This document shows, in pieces, positions 5,255 to 12,872 of a stretch of DNA of 16,171 nt; the stretch's first letter is position 1; each line of letters opens with the position of its first letter. The notes under the pieces are model-generated. The model was given only the letters and a program-made list of their open reading frames with translations, was not told where the DNA came from and made no database searches. The stretch is taken from NCBI GenBank assembly GCA_936941515.1, contig CAKZJI010000497.1:1-16171 (forward strand), in the 5' to 3' direction. Both the position numbers and the translations under genes were made by a program. The DNA comes from an uncultured Propionibacteriaceae bacterium (lineage in GTDB: Bacteria > Actinomycetota > Actinomycetes > Propionibacteriales > Propionibacteriaceae).

Positions 5255-8011
5255 ATGGAAAAGCGGATGGGGTCGGAGTCCTGGTTGAGGCGGTGCCTGG
5301 ACAAGAGCTGGTCGGCTGCGCTGGCGGCAGCAGGCTTGACTCTCCTGTTACATGTCCTCGTCATGGTCATACGCAGGATCTACCCCTTTGGCCCCTTCGT
5401 CAGGGGGCAGGGCGACTATCTCACGCAATACCTGGCTTTCCACGCGGAGTTTCGTCGCGCCCTTTTGGGTGATCCTCTGACCGATCTGCAATTCACCTGG
5501 GCCTCGGGATCTGGCGTGCCCTTTTTCGGTGATGTCACCAATTATGTTGGCGGCCCCTTTCCTTTTATTCTCGCCCTGGTCCCCGAGCATCTGGTCGAGT
5601 TGGGCCTGACGGCCATGGTCCTGCTGCAGGCTGCCGTCGCGGGCGCGGCGATGGCGGTGCTGCTCCGCATGCTGGCTCCCGGAAGCAACACCATCTTGGC
5701 GGCCCTGTTCGGGTCTCTGTACGCCTGCAGCGCCTGGGTGTTCGAGGTGTCGATCTACACCCCGCAGTGGATGAACGGCCTGATCGCCTTCCCAGTGCTG
5801 TGCCTGGTCGCCATGGCATCGCTGCGGGGCAGGCATCTTGCGCTGTCCTGCGTCGCGGTCGCGGTCACACTGTGGTCCAACTACTACACCGCCTACATGG
5901 CCATCATCGGGGCGGTCCTGTTCTATGTGGTGTGGGCGCTGGGAAGGGCCACACCGTGGCGACAGGCGCTGGCCGGTCTGGCGCGCTTCGCTGTGAGGGG
6001 CGTCGTCGGAGCCGCGCTGGCTGCCTTCGCGATCCTGCCGACAGCCCTGATCCTCAAGGGGTCCACCGGCTCCCCGGCGCCGCTTCTCAACGCCTATCCC
6101 AAAGACCTGCTCGCGCTCAGGTTCCTTCCGGGCACCTCCGGGGTCGCCGCAGCCCCAGCTTTCTTCGTCGGCAGCATCGTGCTGCTCCTGGCTGTCTCAC
6201 TGGTGGCGTCCACGGCCTCCACTCTCAGAGATCGGCTGTTCTGGTGGGGCTCTCTGGGGATTCTGGTGGTCGCCTCCACCCGTCTTCCCAGCGTGATGCT
6301 GATCTGGAGCGCATTCGTCAGCCCCCACGGCAGCCCGTACCGGTTCGTCTTCGTGATCGTCGGGTGGATCCTCATCTGCGCCTGGAAGGCCCTGTGGTCG
6401 GAGGAGAGCTTCCACTGGCCGCGCCTGTCCCAGGTTGCGCTCGCCAGCGTGGTGCTGGCTCTGTTGTTCGCGCTGCTCCCCCACACTTTCGTGCCCAACG
6501 ACATCGCCAAGGCCGATGCGCTGCTCTACATCCCGAAGGATCGCGTCTACATCTCCCCAGATCTGCTCATCTACCCGGCACTGGCACTGGGCTGCATGGC
6601 CCTGATGACGGTGGGGGGCTTCATCAGCGGAGGCGGCGCATGGGCGACATGGGTCAACCAGCTGCTGCGGGTGGGCTCACGGCGAGGCAATGCCGTGCGG
6701 ATCGCAGCTGCCACAGCGGTGTTGCTGCTCACCCTCGACGAGGTGCTGCTGACGGCCGGGTTCATCGACGAGGCGAACCGCGACTTCCTGGCCTCCAGCG
6801 AACGCCACGTGATCACCTCGCGGGAGAGCGTCCCGGCTGCCAGGGCCGTCACCGCCGCCAGCCAGTGGCCGCTGTATCGCGCAGGAAACCCCAAGCCGTT
6901 CCGGGAGCCCTTCTTCTTCCACGTGAACGTCGCTGCGCGGGATCGCTTCCCGGGAGTCGCCTACTCCTCCAGCATGATGCCTTCTGAGACCAGCGAGGCC
7001 TACGCCCGGCTGGGGATGCGATACGCCTCTGCGGGGCGGATGCTCGACGACCAGTCAGGATCGGTCGCCGACGCCATCTTCGCCGTGGCAGCCCGCTACG
7101 ACTACGAGACCGCGACCATGACGTCCTCACCGGCGCTGCCTCTGGTCCGGACCTACACGTCACCGGCCAAGCAGACCGACAGCGTCTTCGGCACACGCGA
7201 GAACCTGCTTCCGCACCCCATCTACCGGCCCGCCGAGGTGTCGGCGGAGACTGCGAGCGGCACTCCCCTGGGCCTGGATGTCAACCGCTCCGGCAGCAAG
7301 GAGGTGACGGAGGTCGTCATCTCGGCCAGCTGCCCGCAAGGTGATGTGCTCTCCATCGACTCCTACGCCTTCAAGGACATGTACGTCGACGTAGAAGGCT
7401 CCGACCTCACCCTCAGACGCGACTACCACAGCTCCACGGGAATCCAGGAATACCCGGCGGCAGAGCCGACGGTGCTGCGCCTGCGAGCCGCCCCGGCAGC
7501 CCTGCCGACCTCTGCCTCATTCCGCTGCCACGACAGCGCAGAGCTGCTCTCCGGCGTGGAGTCCATGGAAGTCCCGCAGATCGAGGCCTCGGGAAGCCGG
7601 ATCCGCGCCATCTTCGACACCCCCCAGAGCGGTGACGTCACCGTCGCCACGGCCGCCACCCCCGGCTGGCGGTGCACCCTCGATGACGTTGAGGTCCCCG
7701 CAGGGCAGCGTCAGGGCTTCCTCTCCGTCAAGGCGACGGGGCAGCGGGAGCTCAGCTGCCAGTACACCCAGCCGGGCCTGCATGCCGGAATCGCGGCAAG
7801 CGCCCTCGCCTCACTGCTCCTGGCCGGGTTCTGCATCACCCGATGGCTGCTGGCTCGTCGCCCGGCGACGCCCCGTCACGGAACACCCGAGCCCAGCGAA
7901 CACAGCACACCACCAGATGAAGGAGACACCGGGATTGCGCAGCAGATAGGTGTCGAAGAGGAACGCCACCACGCAGGCGGCGGCGGCCACCAGCCCGAAC
8001 CCCGCAGCTGA
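5255..8011 (+). CDS. YfhO-family polytopic membrane protein, putative GT-C glycosyltransferase
   Basis: 918 residues. The N-terminal two thirds is a polytopic membrane region with roughly a dozen helices. It has the YfhO-type first extracellular loop containing GQGDYLTQY (Asp54), the ASGSGVPFFGDVTNYVGGPFPF stretch and the NYYTAYM motif. A large extracytoplasmic domain covers about residues 505-842, followed by a last helix at about 843-868. In Bacillus subtilis YfhO acts with the GT2 enzyme CsbB in glycosylating lipoteichoic acid; the divergent GT2 and GtrA genes here fit an equivalent role. The ATG at 5255 is chosen because the first helix starts near residue 20 and a -10-like hexamer lies 7 bases upstream. 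The frame is open back to 4898 but that part has no family features. The last 50 residues are polar, Gly/Pro/His-rich, and antisense to the next gene, so the natural stop may have been lost. Confidence 0.83.
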   Translation: MEKRMGSESWLRRCLDKSWSAALAAAGLTLLLHVLVMVIRRIYPFGPFVRGQGDYLTQYLAFHAEFRRALLGDPLTDLQFTWASGSGVPFFGDVTNYVGGPFPFILALVPEHLVELGLTAMVLLQAAVAGAAMAVLLRMLAPGSNTILAALFGSLYACSAWVFEVSIYTPQWMNGLIAFPVLCLVAMASLRGRHLALSCVAVAVTLWSNYYTAYMAIIGAVLFYVVWALGRATPWRQALAGLARFAVRGVVGAALAAFAILPTALILKGSTGSPAPLLNAYPKDLLALRFLPGTSGVAAAPAFFVGSIVLLLAVSLVASTASTLRDRLFWWGSLGILVVASTRLPSVMLIWSAFVSPHGSPYRFVFVIVGWILICAWKALWSEESFHWPRLSQVALASVVLALLFALLPHTFVPNDIAKADALLYIPKDRVYISPDLLIYPALALGCMALMTVGGFISGGGAWATWVNQLLRVGSRRGNAVRIAAATAVLLLTLDEVLLTAGFIDEANRDFLASSERHVITSRESVPAARAVTAASQWPLYRAGNPKPFREPFFFHVNVAARDRFPGVAYSSSMMPSETSEAYARLGMRYASAGRMLDDQSGSVADAIFAVAARYDYETATMTSSPALPLVRTYTSPAKQTDSVFGTRENLLPHPIYRPAEVSAETASGTPLGLDVNRSGSKEVTEVVISASCPQGDVLSIDSYAFKDMYVDVEGSDLTLRRDYHSSTGIQEYPAAEPTVLRLRAAPAALPTSASFRCHDSAELLSGVESMEVPQIEASGSRIRAIFDTPQSGDVTVATAATPGWRCTLDDVEVPAGQRQGFLSVKATGQRELSCQYTQPGLHAGIAASALASLLLAGFCITRWLLARRPATPRHGTPEPSEHSTPPDEGDTGIAQQIGVEEERHHAGGGGHQPEPRS

Positions 8012-9130
8012 GGTGTGACGGACGCGGGCGGCGGCGCGCACGATGAACCAGATGACCGCCAGCCACAGCGCCAGCCCGACGATTCCCAGTTCCACGGCGA
8101 TCCCCAGGAAGGTGCTGTGGGGGTTGACCAGGAGCTCCCCTTCGATCCCGGTCACCCCGAGAAGACCGGTCTCGGGGGCCCAGACGAGGTCGTTGTCGAC
8201 GGCGAACCAGGGCCAGACCCCAGCGGTGCCGAGCCCGAGGAACGCATGTCCGGGGTCCGTCAGCCACGCCCCCAGGGCTGTGTGGAGGTTGATGGCCCGA
8301 CCCTCGTCGCCCAGGGTGAGGAGCCTCCCCGCGAGGTCCGGAAACACGACGGCGGCAGCCACCCCGGCAGTCGCGGCAACCGCCACGACGCCCACCGCAA
8401 CCCGTCGTCCCGCGCGGCCCAGGCGGTCCCGCACGGCCCAGGCGAGCGCTGCCGCCGCCAGGAGCGCGACCGCAAGACCCGCGCGGGAGAACGTCAGAAC
8501 GAGCAACGCCACGGCAACGGCCGCCGCCACGAGCAGATGGCATCGCGGGCGGCGGAGGTGATGGCCAAACAGCCATGCTGCGGCGATGATGAGCGCCACC
8601 GACAGCACGGCGGCTCCGCCGAGTCCGGAGCTGAGGCGGTTGAAGCCGCGGGGATCGGCCAGAGCCCGCAGCAGCGCCACCGAGGTCATGGCGACAAGAC
8701 CGAGGGCCAGGGCAACCGTCCAGCGGTCGAGGCGTGCGCGCGGCACGTACGCGACAACAAGCCAGGCGAGGGCCGCGGTGACTGCGGTCTGCGCGAGCGG
8801 AACCCAGGCCACCCAGCTGGGGAAGCACACCCCGATCACCTCTCCGTCGCGCAGGTTGAGGCAGCGGGTCACCCCAACGGCGCGGATCGCAGCCCAGAGA
8901 AGAAGCGCAGCGAACGTCACGATGACGAAGCCGCTGGCACGCCACAGCCTGCGTCGCCCAGGCGCCCAGGGCAGCAGCAAGGCCAGCAGCAACGTCACGG
9001 GCGCAGCCCCCAGCAGCCAGGCGGTCAGGCCGATGGGCTCGTCGACGATCACCTGCTGACCGTTGAACAGGCTGCCCACCACGACGACGAGCACCGCCGT
9101 CCAAGGAAGGAGCACGACGAGCCGGGACAT
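7811..9130 (-). CDS. O-antigen ligase/polymerase-family membrane protein (Wzy- or WaaL-like)
   Basis: 439 residues with about a dozen hydrophobic helices and one long external loop before helix 11 or so. That loop contains the FLGLGTAGVWPW segment and ends in NPHSTFLGIAVELGIVGLALW, the family hallmark of PF04932 proteins, with a conserved histidine. Members either polymerise repeat units or attach finished glycans to an acceptor. Two cysteines in an early external loop (TRCLNL and GVCFPS) could form a disulfide. The gene starts 4 bases after the flippase stop and belongs to the same minus-strand transcript; no strong ribosome-binding site precedes its ATG. The alternative upstream frame to 9220 lies inside the flippase gene. 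Its last 66 codons, including the final membrane helix, overlap the YfhO gene on the other strand. Confidence 0.85.
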   Translation of the reverse strand: MSRLVVLLPWTAVLVVVVGSLFNGQQVIVDEPIGLTAWLLGAAPVTLLLALLLPWAPGRRRLWRASGFVIVTFAALLLWAAIRAVGVTRCLNLRDGEVIGVCFPSWVAWVPLAQTAVTAALAWLVVAYVPRARLDRWTVALALGLVAMTSVALLRALADPRGFNRLSSGLGGAAVLSVALIIAAAWLFGHHLRRPRCHLLVAAAVAVALLVLTFSRAGLAVALLAAAALAWAVRDRLGRAGRRVAVGVVAVAATAGVAAAVVFPDLAGRLLTLGDEGRAINLHTALGAWLTDPGHAFLGLGTAGVWPWFAVDNDLVWAPETGLLGVTGIEGELLVNPHSTFLGIAVELGIVGLALWLAVIWFIVRAAARVRHTSAAGFGLVAAAACVVAFLFDTYLLRNPGVSFIWWCAVFAGLGCSVTGRRRATSQQPSGDAEPGQEQ

Positions 9131-9134
9131 GGGG

Positions 9135-10463
9135 TCAGCTTTCGGGAAGGCTGAGGTCGGGGGTGCGGCCGCGGTCGAACTCACGGGCCGCCCACAGCGC
9201 CAGCAGGCAGAATCCCGCAAGCAGACCCGCCATCGCCAAAGACACGACGGTCATGGTGGCCAGGATGTCGTCGTGGTAGAGCCACAGGATCGCCAGCGGG
9301 GTCGCCATGTAGACGATGCTGTGAAGCAGCATCACGCCCTGCTTCTGGACGACGATGAACAGCATGGACACCGGTGAGGTCGCCAAGTTGAAGAACAGCC
9401 AGGGAACCAGCGCCGCGGCGATGGCGCCGACCAGATGGTAGTCACCGCCCAGCACCCACGGCAGCAATGTCGGGCCGAGGAAGAAGATCAGCGCGAAGGG
9501 CGCGATGCCAATGAGCAGGGACCGCAGCAGGGAGCTGCGCACCAGGGGGAGCATCTCGCCGCGGGCGGTGACGGCCAGCCTCTGGAAGAACACCTGCGAC
9601 AAGGCGCCGTTGATGAGACCAAGGGGCGCCTGGATGAGGGTCCAGGCCACGCTGAAGTTGCCGACGACCTCCAGGCTGAAGAAACGGCCGATGAGCAGAG
9701 GAATCCCGTTGAGCCGGATGGCGTCGACCACGGCGTTGGGGCCGTTGAGCAGCGGCATGTTTCGGTATTTCCTGGCCAGCTGCCGACGGGTGCTGGTGCG
9801 CGGGGCTCTCACATCGTCGCGGGTGATGAGCAGCAGCCGCGCCAGGGCCGCCACCTGACCGACGGCCTGGGAGATGACGAGCCCCCACACCGAGCCGCCC
9901 AGGAAGCCGGCCCCGATGCGAGTGCCGCCCATCGACACCGAGGTCAGCATCTGGTTCGTGCTGGCCACCCGGTAGAGCTTCTTCCGGGTCAGCCAATAGC
10001 CCAGGATCGCCACCTGGGAGGTGACCAGCGCCACGGGGCCGACGAGCCACAGCCAGCCCGCAAGCTGCGGGGCGCGCACCATGTCGGCGACAGTCGGCGC
10101 GAAGAGCAACAGCACGAGGGAAGTCACGGTGCAGAAGACGATGTTAGAGCGGGTGGCCAGCGACACCAGGGTGAGAGCCTCATCGTCGTTGGGGGCGGGC
10201 ACGATGGCGAGGTCATAGCGCAGGGCTGCGATGGTGCTGATGAACGTGACGAAGGCGAGGAACAGGCTGAACACCCCCATGTCCGCCGACGGGTACAGCC
10301 TCGTCACAAAGGGGTAGATGAGGAAATTGATGGCCTGGGCGAAGGCGGTGCCGGTCATCAGGGTGAGCACGTGGCGAATGAACTCGTGCCGACTGAGGAA
10401 CCTGCCGATGCGGCTGGTGGCCCAGCGTCCTGGTTTCGGCTCGGCGGATTCGGGTTCAGGCAT
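9135..10463 (-). CDS. Polysaccharide flippase (Wzx-like, MOP superfamily)
   Basis: 442 residues with 12 to 14 predicted membrane helices. After a charged leader of about 25 residues come the first helices (MTGTAFAQAINFLIYPFVTR, then GVFSLFLAFVTFIST). The central PLLNGPNAVVDAI and GRFFSLEVVGNFSVA segments are typical of Wzx/polysaccharide-synthesis flippases, which move undecaprenyl-diphosphate-linked repeat units outward. The start at 10463 is supported by a TAAACT hexamer 7 bases upstream (leaderless type); the open frame upstream to 10853 runs antisense through the divergent gene and lacks family features. It is the first gene of a two-gene minus-strand unit with the ligase/polymerase gene. 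Substrate specificity cannot be read from sequence. Confidence 0.88.
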   Translation of the reverse strand: MPEPESAEPKPGRWATSRIGRFLSRHEFIRHVLTLMTGTAFAQAINFLIYPFVTRLYPSADMGVFSLFLAFVTFISTIAALRYDLAIVPAPNDDEALTLVSLATRSNIVFCTVTSLVLLLFAPTVADMVRAPQLAGWLWLVGPVALVTSQVAILGYWLTRKKLYRVASTNQMLTSVSMGGTRIGAGFLGGSVWGLVISQAVGQVAALARLLLITRDDVRAPRTSTRRQLARKYRNMPLLNGPNAVVDAIRLNGIPLLIGRFFSLEVVGNFSVAWTLIQAPLGLINGALSQVFFQRLAVTARGEMLPLVRSSLLRSLLIGIAPFALIFFLGPTLLPWVLGGDYHLVGAIAAALVPWLFFNLATSPVSMLFIVVQKQGVMLLHSIVYMATPLAILWLYHDDILATMTVVSLAMAGLLAGFCLLALWAAREFDRGRTPDLSLPES

Positions 10464-10476
10464 GGCCGACAGTTTA
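10464..10476 (-). promoter_or_regulatory. -10-like hexamer of a probably leaderless flippase transcript
   Basis: On the minus strand TAAACT (10476-10471) is followed by 7 bases and the ATG at 10463. No Shine-Dalgarno sequence is present. Hexamer and spacing are identical to those before the YfhO gene. Confidence 0.5.
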
Positions 10477-10493
10477 ACCCCGCACGACGATGG

Positions 10494-10506
10494 CACACTT
10501 GTCGCG
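10494..10506 (+). promoter_or_regulatory. Possible -10 of the divergent ligase/polymerase gene
   Basis: CACACT (10494-10499) is followed by 7 bases and the ATG at 10507. It matches TATAAT only at A2, A4 and T6, so it is supported mainly by its spacing, which equals that of the other leaderless-type sites. The whole space between the two divergent starts is 43 bases, so each promoter's -35 would lie on the other's -10. Confidence 0.3.
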
Positions 10507-11724
10507 ATGACGACACCAAGGCACCTTCTGCTGCTGGCGCTGCCCCTCACCGCTGCCGTCGGCCCACTGCTCGCCGCAGGGCCGGTGATGGCGTTCCGCA
10601 TCCTGGCTGTCGCAGTGCTGGCTGTGGCTGTTGTCGACGGCGTCCGGGCGCGGCGCGTGACCCGGGCGCAGTGGGTGTGCCTGGGCCTGGCTGGGCTGGT
10701 GTGCATCTCCGCCGCGGTCACCCATGCCTGGCCCACCTGGCCCGGCTCGGGGATCATCGAGCTCGCCTCCCTCGTCGGCGCTCTGCTGCTGGCGGCCGCC
10801 CTCGCGGAGCCGGGAACGGATGGGCAGTGGCTGTGGCTGGCGCGCGGCATCACGTTGGCTCTGCTCGTGGAGGCTGGAGTGGTGGCATGGGAGGTGGTCT
10901 CCGGGCAGCATCTGCCCAGCTTCGCGCTGACCTGGGATGACGACCGCTACATGGGCACCTGGTTCCTGATGGCGGGGACGTTCACCAACCCGAATCAGCT
11001 TGCGCACATGGTGGCGACGGCCTTCCCCATCACGGTGTGGCTGGCCTGCCGGGAGCGGGGGCTGCTGCGGGCGGCGGCGATCGCGGCGGCGGTCCTGTCG
11101 CCGTGGGTCATGTGGGAGACGGGCTCCCGGATCGGGTTGCTTGCGATGGCGGCTGAGCTGGCGCTGTTGGTGCTGTTGTGGCGACGCGGCTGGCTGGTGC
11201 TGGCGGGGATCATCGCGGCCGGGGGGGTCGCGCTCGTCGCAGCCCCTGGGATCCTTGAGGCCATCTGGCCGAGCGGCAAGGACGCCTTCAGCGCCGACGA
11301 CCCGCGTCTGAACCTGATCGTCAACGGCTTCTGGATGCTTCACGAGACCTACGGCCTGGGCGTGGGGCCGGGTGGCTTCGCCAGCTGGGCCTCTCTCGGC
11401 CCCAGGGACGTGTTCGAGCTGACCAACCCACACAACGCCGTCATGGAGGTTCTCACGCAGTATGGCGTGGTCGTCGCGCTGGCCTTCCTGGCCGTCGCCG
11501 TCGCCGTGGCCCGGGAGGCGGTCTCGGCACTGCGGTCCTCCGACCGGGCGCGTCGCTGGCTGGGGCTGGGGACCCTGGGCGTACTGGCTCTGTGGCCGCT
11601 GATCGGCATGGCCAACAGCCAATGGCAGCCGCTGTCGTGGAGCATCCTCGAAGTGGCGGCTCTGGCGGCCTGCCATGCGGAGCTGCGTCGACGTCGCGAA
11701 AACGCTGGGAGCGGCTCCCGTTAG
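10507..11724 (+). CDS. O-antigen ligase/polymerase-family membrane protein, second copy
   Basis: 405 residues, with about 11 predicted membrane helices. The GTFTNPNQLAHMV segment (around residue 158) and the late external-loop motif NPHNAVMEVLTQYG with Asn307 and His309 are typical of PF04932 proteins. It differs strongly from the minus-strand family member at 7811-9130, so the pair is not a recent duplication; one could be the Wzy polymerase and the other a ligase. The ATG at 10507 sits before the first helix and has no Shine-Dalgarno sequence; the open frame back to 10318 runs through the divergent flippase gene. The next glycosyltransferase gene begins 11 bases downstream and may be co-transcribed. 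Confidence 0.83.
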   Translation: MTTPRHLLLLALPLTAAVGPLLAAGPVMAFRILAVAVLAVAVVDGVRARRVTRAQWVCLGLAGLVCISAAVTHAWPTWPGSGIIELASLVGALLLAAALAEPGTDGQWLWLARGITLALLVEAGVVAWEVVSGQHLPSFALTWDDDRYMGTWFLMAGTFTNPNQLAHMVATAFPITVWLACRERGLLRAAAIAAAVLSPWVMWETGSRIGLLAMAAELALLVLLWRRGWLVLAGIIAAGGVALVAAPGILEAIWPSGKDAFSADDPRLNLIVNGFWMLHETYGLGVGPGGFASWASLGPRDVFELTNPHNAVMEVLTQYGVVVALAFLAVAVAVAREAVSALRSSDRARRWLGLGTLGVLALWPLIGMANSQWQPLSWSILEVAALAACHAELRRRRENAGSGSR

Positions 11725-11735
11725 GCTGTGGTCCC
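11707..11735 (+). promoter_or_regulatory. Palindrome and -10-like hexamer before a GT4 gene
   Basis: TAGGCT (11722-11727) fits TANNNT and is followed by 8 bases and the ATG at 11736; no Shine-Dalgarno sequence is visible. Directly upstream is the 13-base palindrome GGGAGC-G-GCTCCC (11707-11719), which lies in the last codons of the preceding gene and abuts the hexamer. It could be an operator or weak hairpin. An internal leaderless promoter is inferred. Confidence 0.35.
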
Positions 11736-12872
11736 ATGAGTCACCCGAACCGGATCGTCTACGGCGTCACCGTCCCCTCCAGCGCCCTGAGCCTGCTGCG
11801 CGGGCAGCTTGAGTGGCTGGCCGAGCGGGGCTGGGACGTCCACCTGGTCACCGCCGACGGACCCGAGATGGAGGAGCTGCGGCAACGCCCCGGCGTCACA
11901 TGCCACATCATCGACATGGAGCGTGAGCCGTCCCCCATCTCCGACCTCAAGGCTGTCGTCGCTTGGGTGCGCCTGCTGCGACGACTGGCGCCGAGCATCG
12001 TCAACCTCGGCACCCCGAAGGCAAGCCTCCTCGGCGGCATCGCCGCATGGCTGACGTGCATTCCCAGCCGCATCTACGTGGTGTGGGGGCTGCGGTTGGA
12101 GGGCTTCACCGGCTGGCGGCGCGCCGTTTTCTGGCTGTTCGAGTCCCTCACCATGCTCACCGCAACCCTGGTGCTGCCCATCAGCGACTCACTGGCCCGC
12201 CGCATCCGGGAGCTGCGGCTCGTGCCGCGACGTCGCATCGCCGAGATCATCGGCTCGGGCAGCAGCAACGGCGTCGACGCCGCGGGCATCCAGGCGGGGG
12301 CCGCGGGTCGTCGCGAGCCGACCCGCAAGGAGCTCGGCATCGCCTCCGACGCCTTCGTCGTCGGCTTCGTGGGTCGGCTGGTCCGCGACAAGGGCATCGA
12401 CACCCTGGCCCGGGCGCTGCGGGACCCGCGTCTGGCGGATGTCACCTGTCTGGTGGTGGGCAACGAGGAGGAGGGCGGCCTGGCCGACGAGCTGCGGGCC
12501 AGCGGCCGCGTCGTGTGGGCGGGCTATGTGGAGGGTCCGTGGGCGCAGCTGGCCGCCATGGATGTGCTGTGCCTGCCCACCAAGCGTGAGGGCTTTCCCA
12601 ATGTGGTGCTGGAAGCCGCCTCGGTGGGCGTCCCAACCGTCACCACCCGCGCCACGGGGGCCATCGACTCTGTGGTGGATGGCGTCACCGGCCTCCAATT
12701 CGACTACGGCGACGCCATCGGGCTGGCCGATGCCCTGGTCCGGATCCGGGACGAGCCGGAGCTGCGGGACCACCTGGGCACGGCTGCACGTCTCCGGGCG
12801 GAGACGGAGTTTGCCCCGCAGCGGGTCTGGCAGGGCCTGGACGAGCTCTACCGCTCCACTAGGAGGCGGTAG
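11736..12872 (+). CDS. GT4 family glycosyltransferase
   Basis: 378 residues with the two Rossmann lobes of a GT-B enzyme. The N-terminal acceptor lobe has VPSSALSLLRGQLEWLAERGWDV-type opening and GTPKASLLGG; the linker carries GSGSSNGVD, as in PglA-like GT4 enzymes. The donor lobe has FVGRLVRDKGIDTL and the nucleotide-sugar E-x7-E motif from Glu285 to Glu293 (EGFPNVVLE), followed by VGVPTVTTRATGAID. It should add a sugar to a lipid-linked glycan on the cytosolic face. The start at 11736 matches the beginning of the fold; the frame open to 11592 lies inside the upstream gene. Its 3' end overlaps the convergent GT4 gene by 25 bases. The sugar is not predictable. Confidence 0.88.
   Translation: MSHPNRIVYGVTVPSSALSLLRGQLEWLAERGWDVHLVTADGPEMEELRQRPGVTCHIIDMEREPSPISDLKAVVAWVRLLRRLAPSIVNLGTPKASLLGGIAAWLTCIPSRIYVVWGLRLEGFTGWRRAVFWLFESLTMLTATLVLPISDSLARRIRELRLVPRRRIAEIIGSGSSNGVDAAGIQAGAAGRREPTRKELGIASDAFVVGFVGRLVRDKGIDTLARALRDPRLADVTCLVVGNEEEGGLADELRASGRVVWAGYVEGPWAQLAAMDVLCLPTKREGFPNVVLEAASVGVPTVTTRATGAIDSVVDGVTGLQFDYGDAIGLADALVRIRDEPELRDHLGTAARLRAETEFAPQRVWQGLDELYRSTRRR

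Noticed and set aside
5767..6987. Long open frame inside the YfhO gene (406 codons)
   Set aside because: Arg/Pro/Gly/His-rich composition typical of shadow frames in GC-rich DNA; the YfhO frame has clear membrane helices and motifs.
8015..9154. Long plus-strand open frame opposite the ligase/polymerase gene
   Set aside because: Highly polar, Gln/Arg/His-rich sequence without any domain; the opposite strand encodes a recognisable membrane protein.
9435..10940. 501-codon plus-strand open frame opposite the flippase gene
   Set aside because: Composition of an antisense shadow, and it runs into the next real gene out of frame.
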